From assembly GCA_013112585.1 (NCBI GenBank), contig JABFGH010000029.1, positions 1 through 61,211 of the forward strand: a DNA stretch of 61,211 nt, given 5' to 3'. The notes below the pieces were generated by a model that worked only from the letters and a program-made list of their open reading frames with translations, ran no database searches and was not told where the DNA came from. The DNA comes from Ignavibacteriota bacterium (GTDB taxonomy: Bacteria > Bacteroidota > Ignavibacteria > Ignavibacteriales > Melioribacteraceae). Positions within the stretch are counted from its first letter, which is position 1; each line of letters opens with the position of its first letter. A program made the position numbers and the translations under genes. Positions 38,352 to 46,478 of the stretch are shown here, one piece after another.

Positions 38352-38924
38352 TTAAATATCTTTTTGAAGTTCCCTGCTCAACCATGCCCTTGCAATTCGC
38401 CAATCTCTTCTAACAGTAGGAAGTGACACACCTAAAACTTCAGCAATTTCTTCGTGTGTAAGTCCGACAAAAAACCAATATTCAATTACCTGGCTTTGGC
38501 GCATAGATAATTTTTGTAATCTTGTTAGTGCTTCATCAAGATTAATCAGTTCTTCGGGCTTAGCTTCTTTTTGAACATTGCCTTCAACAAATGTTACAAA
38601 GTTTTCATTGCCGCCGCGCTTCTGTGCTTTTTTCTTATGCGCATAATTAATTAAAATTCTACGCATTGCCTGCGAAGCTATTGCAAAAAAGTGAGCACGG
38701 TTCTGCCACTTAACTCTGCTTTGATCAACCATCTTCAAGTATGCTTCATGAACCAGGTCAGTAGCATTTAAAGTGTGCCCGGCTCGTTCATACTTCAACT
38801 GGTTCATAGCAACTTGGTGAAGCTGACTATAGACTTTCGGCATTAAAGAATTTACAATTTCTTTGTTGCCGTCACTTAAATCCAGCAGTAGTTGCGTTAT
38901 TTCACTTTGATCATTCATTTTCAA
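38352..38924 (-). CDS. ECF-type sigma factor paired with a Ser/Thr kinase
   Basis: A 190-residue sigma-70-family factor of the TIGR02999-like group. Region 2 (about 15-100) reads LNATDLVHEAYLKMVD and FFAIASQAMRRILINYAHKK; region 4 (about 128-185) reads LSMRQSQVIEYWFFVGLTHE, then EIAEVLGVSLPTVRRDWRIA. There is no anti-sigma gene; the partner is a Ser/Thr kinase. Established work on the ECF43 group shows activation by kinase phosphorylation in region 2 instead of anti-sigma release. Membership of ECF43 itself is not something I can confirm by eye. Confidence 0.9.
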   Translation of the reverse strand: MKMNDQSEITQLLLDLSDGNKEIVNSLMPKVYSQLHQVAMNQLKYERAGHTLNATDLVHEAYLKMVDQSRVKWQNRAHFFAIASQAMRRILINYAHKKKAQKRGGNENFVTFVEGNVQKEAKPEELINLDEALTRLQKLSMRQSQVIEYWFFVGLTHEEIAEVLGVSLPTVRRDWRIARAWLSRELQKDI

Positions 38925-39027
38925 ATAAGATAGATGGTGTTATTTTGAACTAAAAGTAAATATTGAAATGATTTATTACAAGTTAAAAAGGTTTATAAAA
39001 GAGATATAAAAATATGATCAATTTAAA

Positions 39028-40251
39028 TTAAAGGAATTTTAAAACAACAAACCTTATATAGAATGAAATGTATAGCGCCCCGATAATATTCATTAAAAAT
39101 CCTACAGCAAGCATAAGTTTGAAAGAAACATTTTTTACTCCCCCAAAAGCCAATCCATTTACACCCGTTGCAATGGGACTCATAAATGCGCAAGTGCTTG
39201 AGAGTGTTACAATAATTAAGGCTTCAATTGCAGAAAAGTTTAGAAGTGCTGAAAGCGGAACAACGATTAGAAATAAACTTAATTGAACTGCTGTATTGCT
39301 AAGTAGTTCGGTCGAAAAGGATGTTAGCAGAGCGAGCAGTAAAAAAAGCATGTAAACTGATAAACCGGATGGGATTAATTGATTAATAAAATTTGAAAAC
39401 GGTTCTTGTAAATTAAACACATAAAGCAGCCCGGCAATTATAATAGAAATACCGACATAAATAAAACCCTTTATTGGTAGGTTGGAATAGCAATCCTTTA
39501 ATTTCAACAGCGGTTCTTTTATTTCTTTTTCATCACTTGAGTTAAGAGGATAGAAAAATATAAAAAGTATGAATATGACAGTATAAATTCCGGTAAATAC
39601 TAGAAGGGATAATTGATAATCCGGGTATGAAATAATGAGCAATGAAAATAAAAATGAAGTAACAAAGTAAAGCAGAGTCAAAATTACGCCGAGTTTAAAG
39701 TGATGATGATTACTCGACTTAAACGATATTGTAATATCATAATCAGAACCACGTTCGGCAGTGGGACGGAAAAATAGATAAAGTAACAGCCAGGCAAGAA
39801 AAATAAATCCGGCAACTAATGGAATGCCCCATAAAAGCCATGTAGCAAAAGATAAATTTTCGGCTCCGGAAATTTCATTGAGTCCGATAAATGTGATTAG
39901 AATACCATTAGCGGGCGTTGCAGTAATTGAGCCCATGCCGCCAACATTTGCACCGTACATAATAGCCAGCGCTAATATTGTCGGTATCGATTTTACTTCT
40001 CTTCCGGTTTCGTTATAAGCAGTAATAATAATATTTATAAGCGGCAGCAGTGTTAATATTGTAATTACGTTCGGGACAAAAAAGGATAAGAATGCCGCTA
40101 ATGAAATTAAGTAGAGTACAATTCTGGGAAATGATGTATGCCTTTTATGAAGTAAAAAACTAACCAGTCTCTGTGGAATTTCAGTTTTAATAACAATTCT
40201 TGAGATAAAAAATCCCGAAATAAAAAAGAATGCTATTTGAATTTTATCCAT
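39028..40251 (-). CDS. SLC13/ArsB-type anion permease
   Basis: A 407-residue integral membrane protein with about 10-11 helices. The central motif GANVGGMGSITATPANGI resembles the SNT/TP substrate- and sodium-binding hairpins of the DASS (SLC13) and ArsB/NhaD superfamily, and a second half-repeat reads LLSNTAVQLSLFLIVVPLS, then FMSPIATGVNGLAFGGVKNV. Members import dicarboxylates, sulfate or citrate with sodium; the substrate cannot be read off. It overlaps nothing and follows the HAD gene by 16 bp. Confidence 0.82.
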   Translation of the reverse strand: MDKIQIAFFFISGFFISRIVIKTEIPQRLVSFLLHKRHTSFPRIVLYLISLAAFLSFFVPNVITILTLLPLINIIITAYNETGREVKSIPTILALAIMYGANVGGMGSITATPANGILITFIGLNEISGAENLSFATWLLWGIPLVAGFIFLAWLLLYLFFRPTAERGSDYDITISFKSSNHHHFKLGVILTLLYFVTSFLFSLLIISYPDYQLSLLVFTGIYTVIFILFIFFYPLNSSDEKEIKEPLLKLKDCYSNLPIKGFIYVGISIIIAGLLYVFNLQEPFSNFINQLIPSGLSVYMLFLLLALLTSFSTELLSNTAVQLSLFLIVVPLSALLNFSAIEALIIVTLSSTCAFMSPIATGVNGLAFGGVKNVSFKLMLAVGFLMNIIGALYISFYIRFVVLKFL

Positions 40252-40267
40252 TAAGGTTCAGCCGCAG

Positions 40268-40951
40268 TTAGGGTAATAGAATTTTTTTAAGTTCACTTAT
40301 GTTAATAATTTCAAATACGGGTTTTAAACCGTTGGCACTTTGTTTATTTGAGTTAAGCCAGCAAGTATCTAAACCGTAATGAATTCCTCCGGCAATATCC
40401 GATGATAAACTGTCGCCGATCATTAATACTTCACTTTTCTTCGGCATATTCATTTTTTCAAATGCTGTATCAAATATTTTTTTATCCGGTTTTGCGCTTC
40501 CAACTTCTTCTGAAATTACAATATCACTGAAATAATTTTTAATACTTGAATTTTTTAGCCGCGGACGCTGAACAGCTTTAAGTCCGTTCGTTATCAGCAT
40601 CATTTTAAAACTTCCTTCAAGCTCGCTTAGCAATTCTTCAACTCCTTCTAAAAGAAAAGTGCAGTTTGATAAATTGGTTTGATATTTTTTACTGAACTCA
40701 GCAGCATTTTTTTTATGGTCAATTTGGGTAAGCAGTAATTCAAAACGTTCAACCTTTAAAGTTGATACTTCAATCTCTCCACGTTCAAATTTTTTCCAAA
40801 GGTCTTTATTAATCAAATCATAAATGCTTAAATATTCATCTTTATAATCCAAACCGAAATCATTAAAAGTTTTTTGAAATGCAATTCTTTCACCTTTATC
40901 ATAATCAAAGAGGGTTCCGTCGAGATCGAAAAGAAGCCATTTGTATTTCAT
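40268..40951 (-). CDS. HAD-family phosphatase, YjjG-like nucleotidase
   Basis: A 227-residue HAD hydrolase. Motif I FDLDGTLFDYDKGE (Asp8 nucleophile, Asp10 acid/base), motif II LITNGLKAVQRPRLKNS, motif III Lys in GSAKPDKKIFDTAF, motif IV MIGDSLSSDIAGGIHYG. The cap sequence and motif spacing fit the YjjG pyrimidine 5'-nucleotidase type, which removes phosphate from non-canonical nucleotides. The substrate is inferred from family resemblance. Confidence 0.85.
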   Translation of the reverse strand: MKYKWLLFDLDGTLFDYDKGERIAFQKTFNDFGLDYKDEYLSIYDLINKDLWKKFERGEIEVSTLKVERFELLLTQIDHKKNAAEFSKKYQTNLSNCTFLLEGVEELLSELEGSFKMMLITNGLKAVQRPRLKNSSIKNYFSDIVISEEVGSAKPDKKIFDTAFEKMNMPKKSEVLMIGDSLSSDIAGGIHYGLDTCWLNSNKQSANGLKPVFEIINISELKKILLP

Positions 40952-41028
40952 GAATATTTGAACCGAATTAAATTAGTTAAATAATGGAGAGCTAATTTAC
41001 AAATTATATAGTAAGTATTAAACGATAA

Positions 41029-41853
41029 CTATTGAACAAAAAAGTGAATGTACAAGTAAATAATCGGTGCTGAAAATAATATTGAATCGAAGCGGTCAAA
41101 AATGCCGCCGTGACCGGGAATTATGGATGAGGAATCTTTAACACCCGCATCACGTTTTAATAAACTTTCAACCAGGTCGCCGACTTGACCAAATACCCCA
41201 ACAATAATTCCAATAACGATTGCATCTTTAATTGCAATTTCATCAAGCAGTAATGCATGGGCGGCTATTAAAGTGACAACAGCAAATATAAATCCGGCAA
41301 TTGCACCTTCCCAGCTTTTATTGGGACTAACACGGGGAAACAATTTGTGTTTACCGACTGCGCTCCCAATAAAATATGCTGCCGAATCGCAAACCCAAAT
41401 TGAAATAAAGATAGCTATTATCAAGTAACCGCCTTCATAATAAACTAATTCAGAGGTGTTATAAAACTCGCGAATGTTTATCAGGCTTGATGAAAAGAGA
41501 CCGATATAGAAAATACCAAGTAGTGAAACTCCTAAATTATTAATCGCCGAGCCTTTATTTCTGAAAAGTTCGGTTATAAGTAAAGTGGAACTTACTGCTA
41601 TAATTAAAATTAAAAATGGGGTATAGCTTAAATAAGCATTTAAAATAATTGCAATAATGGAAAAGACACCGACAGGTAAATTTGCATTAATCTCTTTATG
41701 CTTTCCCATTTTAACAAGTTCGTAGTATGCTGCCAGCCCTAAAAATAAAACAAAAATTAAAAATGGAATTTTACCGATATAGGTAACAGCAATTAATATC
41801 GGGATAGAAATTAATGCAACTAAAATTCTAAGTGTTCGGTTGCCTAAAGCCAT
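41029..41853 (-). CDS. cdsA: Phosphatidate cytidylyltransferase
   Basis: A 274-residue membrane enzyme that makes CDP-diacylglycerol from phosphatidate and CTP, the entry to phosphatidylethanolamine, phosphatidylglycerol and cardiolipin. About eight membrane helices; the C-terminal signature is clear: LKRDAGVKDSSSIIPGHGG followed by IFDRFDS, and FPRVSPNKSWEGAIAGF before it. Last gene of a three-gene unit: CPBP protease, DUF2007 protein, cdsA, with 3 bp between the last two. Confidence 0.95.
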   Translation of the reverse strand: MALGNRTLRILVALISIPILIAVTYIGKIPFLIFVLFLGLAAYYELVKMGKHKEINANLPVGVFSIIAIILNAYLSYTPFLILIIAVSSTLLITELFRNKGSAINNLGVSLLGIFYIGLFSSSLINIREFYNTSELVYYEGGYLIIAIFISIWVCDSAAYFIGSAVGKHKLFPRVSPNKSWEGAIAGFIFAVVTLIAAHALLLDEIAIKDAIVIGIIVGVFGQVGDLVESLLKRDAGVKDSSSIIPGHGGIFDRFDSILFSAPIIYLYIHFFVQ

Positions 41854-41856
41854 CAG

Positions 41857-42201
41857 TTAATTTTCTTCGCTCTCTTCTTCGGAATCCAGAATATCTTTAA
41901 TAACTGTAACTGCGTTCTCGGCATCAGTTTTTTTAACATTTACTTTTACTACCGCTAAGTCGCCGACTGCAGGAAAACTTGAGTCTTTCTGTTTTACGAT
42001 TAAAGTTTCAATGCCGCCGCCTTCTAAATTAGATTTAAGCATTTCAGCTTCATAAATTTTTCCAGTGGTATAAACTGTTATCCAGTCGGATGGTTTAAGG
42101 AGATGACCTTCAAATTCTTCGCGCGGAATTAGAGTCTCTCCGCAATCGGCACATTTTGTAATTCCTTTAACATATTCAGCTTCGCAATTTGGACAAATCA
42201 T
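41857..42201 (-). CDS. Zinc-ribbon DUF2007-type protein
   Basis: A 114-residue protein: an N-terminal zinc ribbon (CPNCEAEYVKGITKCADCGE, four Cys) and a DUF2007 domain (DWITVYTTGKIYEAEMLKSN, then GGIETLIVKQ and AVVKVNVKKTDAENAVTVI). DUF2007 is a small ferredoxin-like fold described as a putative signal-transducing domain; its ligand is unknown. A strong AAAGGAG precedes the ATG. It overlaps the end of the CPBP gene by 26 bp and precedes cdsA. Confidence 0.8.
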   Translation of the reverse strand: MICPNCEAEYVKGITKCADCGETLIPREEFEGHLLKPSDWITVYTTGKIYEAEMLKSNLEGGGIETLIVKQKDSSFPAVGDLAVVKVNVKKTDAENAVTVIKDILDSEEESEEN

Positions 42202-43156
42202 CTTTCTCTCCTTTAATAGTTGGATAATGTTTTTTTACATAATAAATAAATGTTGAGAAAAGAATCAACAATAATAAAAAACTAATTATTTGAGATTCAA
42301 ACGCTCCATCATAAATAATATCTGTTTCTAAAAAATCTTCTGCCCCAAATAAATGAAATATCATTACCTGAGAAAAATTATTAATGAAGTGAAGCACCAT
42401 AGGAATAAAAATTGAGTTACTGAGGTATGCGGAAAATCCAAAATAAACACCGAGTGCCCCAAGCGCTAATAATCCGTATGGATTAAAATGGTAGAGTGCA
42501 AAAAATGCCGAGGTAATAAATATCGCCAGCCAGGGGCGCATCTGCAGCTCAAAACTTTTTTGAACAAAACCTCTAAAAAACACTTCCTCACAAATTGAAG
42601 GCGTAATAGCAACTACAAATACAATTAAAATTAGTTCAATAAAATTATTCGCAACTAAAATATCGGTATAAGTTTTTTCAATGTATTTATCAGCCTCATC
42701 AAGCAAATATTTTATATCACTAAAAAAAGGACTTAGCTCAGCAAGTTTACTAATTAAAAAATTTTGGATGTACAAATAATTCTGAAGCAGGGGCACTAAA
42801 ATTATTAGTCCAATGGTAAATACCGCAAACTCTTTCCAATTAGGAACGCGAACTCTAATAATGGTTGAAACATCTTCATAAATTGATTTTGCAAGCCAAA
42901 GTGCCGGGAAAAGAATTAATAGTATTTGTCCGCCCATAGTGAGCAAACGAACAGCATTCATATCGGCGTTTTCTAAATCCAAACCGAAAATAAGCAGCAT
43001 TAAAATTCCGCCGCCGAATTGATAAAGGATAAAAACACCTATCACCGCTAAAAATGCCGCACGTACCGGGGGCATTGTGGGATTTAACTTCGAGGTTCTC
43101 TCATCTTGCTCTTTGTTTGAAGAATTTTGATCGGGATTATTTGAATTGTCTTCCAT
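42176..43156 (-). CDS. CPBP-family intramembrane glutamic endopeptidase
   Basis: About 326 residues, with seven or eight membrane helices. The CPBP/Rce1 motifs are present: EEVFFRGFVQKSFEL (EExxxR), FALYHFNPYGLLALG (motif 2 His) and VLHFINNFSQ (motif 3 His/Asn). Such proteases cleave within membranes; substrates are unknown for most bacterial members. I start at ATG 43156 (GGAAATTA upstream) because the upstream extension to 43195 overlaps the terminator hairpin of the preceding operon. Confidence 0.88.
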   Translation of the reverse strand: MEDNSNNPDQNSSNKEQDERTSKLNPTMPPVRAAFLAVIGVFILYQFGGGILMLLIFGLDLENADMNAVRLLTMGGQILLILFPALWLAKSIYEDVSTIIRVRVPNWKEFAVFTIGLIILVPLLQNYLYIQNFLISKLAELSPFFSDIKYLLDEADKYIEKTYTDILVANNFIELILIVFVVAITPSICEEVFFRGFVQKSFELQMRPWLAIFITSAFFALYHFNPYGLLALGALGVYFGFSAYLSNSIFIPMVLHFINNFSQVMIFHLFGAEDFLETDIIYDGAFESQIISFLLLLILFSTFIYYVKKHYPTIKGEKDDLSKLRS

Positions 43157-43170
43157 TAATTTCCAAAAAT

Positions 43171-43197
43171 AAAAAAGGGTGATAAAAACTATCACCC
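43171..43197 (-). terminator. Terminator ending the miaB-to-DUF3108 operon
   Basis: GGGTGATA (43177-43184) pairs perfectly with TATCACCC (43190-43197), 5-nt loop, followed on the minus strand by six T (43171-43176). It lies between the DUF3108 stop and the CPBP start and separates the long upstream operon from CPBP-DUF2007-cdsA. Confidence 0.9.
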
Positions 43198-43237
43198 AAT
43201 ATAATTAGTATATCTTCAAATATTTACTAAAACTTAA

Positions 43238-44047
43238 TTATCTTTTTGAATTTATTTCACCGGCTAAACCTTCGTAAGCAGTTAACTCAGAATCAATTGC
43301 GCCGATTATAACTTTTGTTTTTACTCTGATTGGAATTTTAAGCTCGTCATCAGTCATCCAAATTGTAATGCTGCCTTCACTTTTGAACAGTCCTCCTTCA
43401 ACCACTAACGGTTCAACAATAAAACAATCGAATGTTCCGGCATCGACAGTTATGGTTTCCTTTCCTTTATAAACTACATCGAGCGGGTAAACTTTATCAT
43501 TATAAAAATTTTCCAGTTTAATGATATCGCCTTTTTTCTTTTCGGTAAAATCGAGTGTGCGGAATAGATAGAATGCGGAAAAAATATCATTAACATAAGG
43601 AGGAATATCATACGAACCTTTTGAAGTTTTAGCTTTTCCTCTCCGCTGATCAAAAAATGCCGAAAAATCTTTTGTAAACCCGCCTTCGCGAATATGCTGT
43701 TCAAAACGCCAGGGGAAGATACCTTCAACATCTATGTAAGTTTCGTATCGGTCTCTTACCTTAAAAAACACATCAAATGCCGGAACAGTATTAACACGGA
43801 AGACAACATTGTATGCATTTCTACCGGATATCCTTTTTATTTTTGGAATTGCCATTTCGGCAATGCCGGCGGTAACAAATCCGTATTTAACTTCGTAGGT
43901 TAATTTTTCGCCGACTGTAAAAGCATTGTTTTCTATTTTCCGAAAATCCTTAATCTGAGCAGACAAAGATAGTGACAAGGCTAAAAATATCGCCGATATA
44001 TATACAATCCTTAGTTTCATATTTATTTCAATCGAAGATGGATTCAT
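43238..44047 (-). CDS. DUF3108 periplasmic protein
   Basis: A 269-residue exported protein: signal peptide (LRIVYISAIFLALSLSLSAQ), then a DUF3108 beta-rich domain (GEKLTYEVKYGFVTAGIAEM, then FKVRDRYETYIDVEGIFPWR, FDCFIVEPLVV and SITIWMTDDELKIPIRV). The fold resembles lipid- or lipoprotein-carrier barrels; members are widespread in Bacteroidota and their role is not established. GAG lies 5-7 bp before ATG 44047, but the ATG at 44020 would give a more typical signal peptide. Last gene of a long operon with envelope genes, ending at a strong terminator. Confidence 0.8.
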   Translation of the reverse strand: MNPSSIEINMKLRIVYISAIFLALSLSLSAQIKDFRKIENNAFTVGEKLTYEVKYGFVTAGIAEMAIPKIKRISGRNAYNVVFRVNTVPAFDVFFKVRDRYETYIDVEGIFPWRFEQHIREGGFTKDFSAFFDQRRGKAKTSKGSYDIPPYVNDIFSAFYLFRTLDFTEKKKGDIIKLENFYNDKVYPLDVVYKGKETITVDAGTFDCFIVEPLVVEGGLFKSEGSITIWMTDDELKIPIRVKTKVIIGAIDSELTAYEGLAGEINSKR

Positions 44048-44059
44048 TTTTATCTCAAT

Positions 44060-45109
44060 TTAGTTAATATTTTTATTCAGAATTTTCTGAAGACTTTCCT
44101 TCACGCTTTCAAAAACAATTCTTTCATCGATGCTGTTCATACAATTTAATTCTTCACATTGTTTCCTTGTACATTCTTTACAGTCAATTGTAGGTTCAAA
44201 TATCACTTTTTTATTTGTAAACGGCGCCCAGCGTGTTTGACTGCATGCCGGTATTTTAGGATAGAACCCAACTACGAATTTATTTAACGCCGCGGCAATG
44301 TGTATCGGTCCTGTTGAATTTGCAATCATCAGATCCGACCTGCTAACCAAAGCCACTAATTCCTTTAACCGGAATTTACCAGCAGCATTGATAACTTTTT
44401 CATTTGAAGATAGCTTACTGCAAAGTTCTCTTTCATTTTCCGAACCGGTTAATATTATGTTAATGCTTAATTCGTTGGCTAAAATTTTAATCAGTTTTTT
44501 CAATTTTTCAAACGGGTAATCAACGGCACTGCCGCCGCTGCCCGGATGTACAATTATTATAGGCAAACTTGTATTGATATTCTGCTCAGCAAAATAATCA
44601 TCAATTTTCTGCAGGCTGCTTTCAACAACCTGCAAGTTAAAGTTTATTTCATCTTTAGAAATTTCGGAAGTGATACCTACATTTTTTAATAAATTAAGAT
44701 TATGAAGAAGCTCATGCTTTGTGCCGTATTTTCGGTGTTCATAAACCTTTTTATTGAAAAAAGATGAATACCATCTGTAACCCGTTCCTATTCTATTTTT
44801 GATACGCGAAAGAAATATTAGCAGTGCTAATTTAAATGTTGGGGAAACTACAATTACAGTATCAAATATTAATGATTTTATTTTATTTAAATTCTGCTCA
44901 AAAAGCATTTTACCATTTTCTTCTTCCAGTAAAATTACTTCATCAACAAAAGGGTGCATGTAAAGTAAATCCTTAGTATAGTTCCGCAGCAGAAATGTTA
45001 CTTTGCAGTTCGGATAAGTATTTTTAATAACCTCAGCCATAGGCAATGATAAAACAACATCACCAATTCGGTCGGTTCTAACAATTAGTATGCTTTTAGG
45101 TTTAATCAT
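44060..45109 (-). CDS. Glycosyltransferase family 9 (heptosyltransferase-like)
   Basis: A 349-residue GT-B enzyme of the ADP-heptose:LPS heptosyltransferase family. N-terminal LIVRTDRIGDVVLSLPMAEV, central IIVHPGSGGSAVDYPFEKL, and the nucleotide-sugar site SDLMIANSTGPIHIAAALNK. A Cys cluster near the end (CKECTRKQCEELNC) is shared by some Bacteroidota relatives. It would add a sugar to lipooligosaccharide core, but donor and acceptor are not determined by sequence. Its ATG overlaps the stop of the glycosylase gene by 4 bp. Confidence 0.88.
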   Translation of the reverse strand: MIKPKSILIVRTDRIGDVVLSLPMAEVIKNTYPNCKVTFLLRNYTKDLLYMHPFVDEVILLEEENGKMLFEQNLNKIKSLIFDTVIVVSPTFKLALLIFLSRIKNRIGTGYRWYSSFFNKKVYEHRKYGTKHELLHNLNLLKNVGITSEISKDEINFNLQVVESSLQKIDDYFAEQNINTSLPIIIVHPGSGGSAVDYPFEKLKKLIKILANELSINIILTGSENERELCSKLSSNEKVINAAGKFRLKELVALVSRSDLMIANSTGPIHIAAALNKFVVGFYPKIPACSQTRWAPFTNKKVIFEPTIDCKECTRKQCEELNCMNSIDERIVFESVKESLQKILNKNIN

Positions 45110-45723
45110 ATATGCGAAACATAAGGATTATTTTTAATATAAAAACGCCAGAGCAGATCAGCCGATTTTTTAATTCCAATTCTTTTACCGGAAATAATTT
45201 CGAATTCTTTTGAAAAATTATTTTCAGCTAAAAATATTTGATTTCCGTTAAGGTCAGTTCCGTTTTGCATTTTATTAATATTGAGAGCTTGTGTAATTTT
45301 TGCCGGACCGTTAGTTAAATTTCGTAATTGCTTTTCATTGGCTTCAATATTTCCAAATCTATTTTTGATCATGGTATTTATTCCAACAGCAGGCTGCAGT
45401 CCGCGAATTAAAACACCGCTTCCGATTCCTTTTTGTCCGGTAACAACATTGCAGCAATAGTGAATGCCGTAAATAAAATAAACGTAAAGCACACCACCTT
45501 GTTCAAACATTGTTTTGTTGCGTTCGTTTATTCCGCCGTAGGAATGTGCCGCTTTATCCGTGCGACCGTCGTATGCTTCAACTTCAACAATTACACCTGC
45601 TAAAGTTTTCTTGTTAATTTTCCTTACAAAAGTTTTGCCCAGTAAATCTTTTGCAACGTCAAGCAATTCACGTCTGTAAAATTTTGGCGGCAGTTTAGAA
45701 TAAATTTCGAATGAATTTTTCAT
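45106..45723 (-). CDS. DNA-3-methyladenine glycosylase (AAG/Mpg type)
   Basis: A 205-residue base-excision repair enzyme of the mammalian-type AAG fold. FYRRELLDVAKDLLGKTFVR, catalytic Glu in VIVEVEAYDGRTDKAAHSYG, MFEQGGVLYVYFIYGIHYC and LTNGPAKITQAL. It removes alkylated purines and hypoxanthine. Its place inside an envelope operon, translationally coupled to GT9, looks like chance gene packing. Confidence 0.93.
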   Translation of the reverse strand: MKNSFEIYSKLPPKFYRRELLDVAKDLLGKTFVRKINKKTLAGVIVEVEAYDGRTDKAAHSYGGINERNKTMFEQGGVLYVYFIYGIHYCCNVVTGQKGIGSGVLIRGLQPAVGINTMIKNRFGNIEANEKQLRNLTNGPAKITQALNINKMQNGTDLNGNQIFLAENNFSKEFEIISGKRIGIKKSADLLWRFYIKNNPYVSHI

Positions 45724-45762
45724 TCAGTTGAATTTTAATTGAACGAATAAAATGGAGTTAAA

Positions 45763-46470
45763 TTACATATCCTCTGATTGCCGGATTTCTTCAATTCTAA
45801 TTTTGTAATACGGTTCCTTTTCGGGGTGAAGTTCAATAAGTTTTTCATAAACCTCAATTGCTTCATTCGAGTTGCCCTGTTCCAGATAAATGTTTGCCAT
45901 GGTCTCAGTAATAATATCTTCTCCCTCTACATTATCCTCAAGTTTATCAAAATCAATATTGCCTTCATTAATTGGGGGCATCTTTGCGTTTTCTAATTCA
46001 CTGGCAAGACTCTCAAGATCGTCTAAATCACCGAAACTATTATCATCAAAAGTATCATTGAGATTAAAATCTGTATCAATGTTCTCAATGCCGCTTTCGT
46101 TTGTGTCTTCTAAAATTGGGGCGCCGGAAACTTCACTATCATTATTTTCACCCGGCATTATTTCATCAATAACTTTTAAGTATTCATTTTTAGTTTCTTC
46201 GTTCGGGCTGAATTCATCGGCTTTATTTAAATTGTGTAATGCTTCATCTTTTTTACCCTGCTTTGCAAGTACGAGTGCATTAAGATAGTAGGCAGTTGAA
46301 TAGGTTGGATGATGCAGTAAACCGGTTTCAAGAATTTCACCGGCTCTTTCCAAATTTCCTTTATCCATTTCAGATGATGCAATTCTTGCAAAAATTGGCG
46401 AGTGTACATTGAATTCAAATAATAGTGATATTCTATTCTCAACTCTTTCATCTTTAAATGTATTCATCAT
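45763..46470 (-). CDS. TPR-repeat protein
   Basis: A 235-residue soluble protein: two or three TPRs at the N-terminus (FARIASSEMDKGNLERAGEI, then LLHHPTYSTAYYLNALVLAK), a long acidic low-complexity linker at about 100-185 (many D/E/N), and one TPR at the C-terminus (IYLEQGNSNEAIEVYEKLIE). No signal peptide. Such proteins act as adaptors; the partner is unknown. It is 8 bp downstream of the GT2 gene. Either of the two adjacent ATG codons may be the start. Confidence 0.82.
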   Translation of the reverse strand: MMNTFKDERVENRISLLFEFNVHSPIFARIASSEMDKGNLERAGEILETGLLHHPTYSTAYYLNALVLAKQGKKDEALHNLNKADEFSPNEETKNEYLKVIDEIMPGENNDSEVSGAPILEDTNESGIENIDTDFNLNDTFDDNSFGDLDDLESLASELENAKMPPINEGNIDFDKLEDNVEGEDIITETMANIYLEQGNSNEAIEVYEKLIELHPEKEPYYKIRIEEIRQSEDM

Positions 46471-46478
46471 TAATATCC

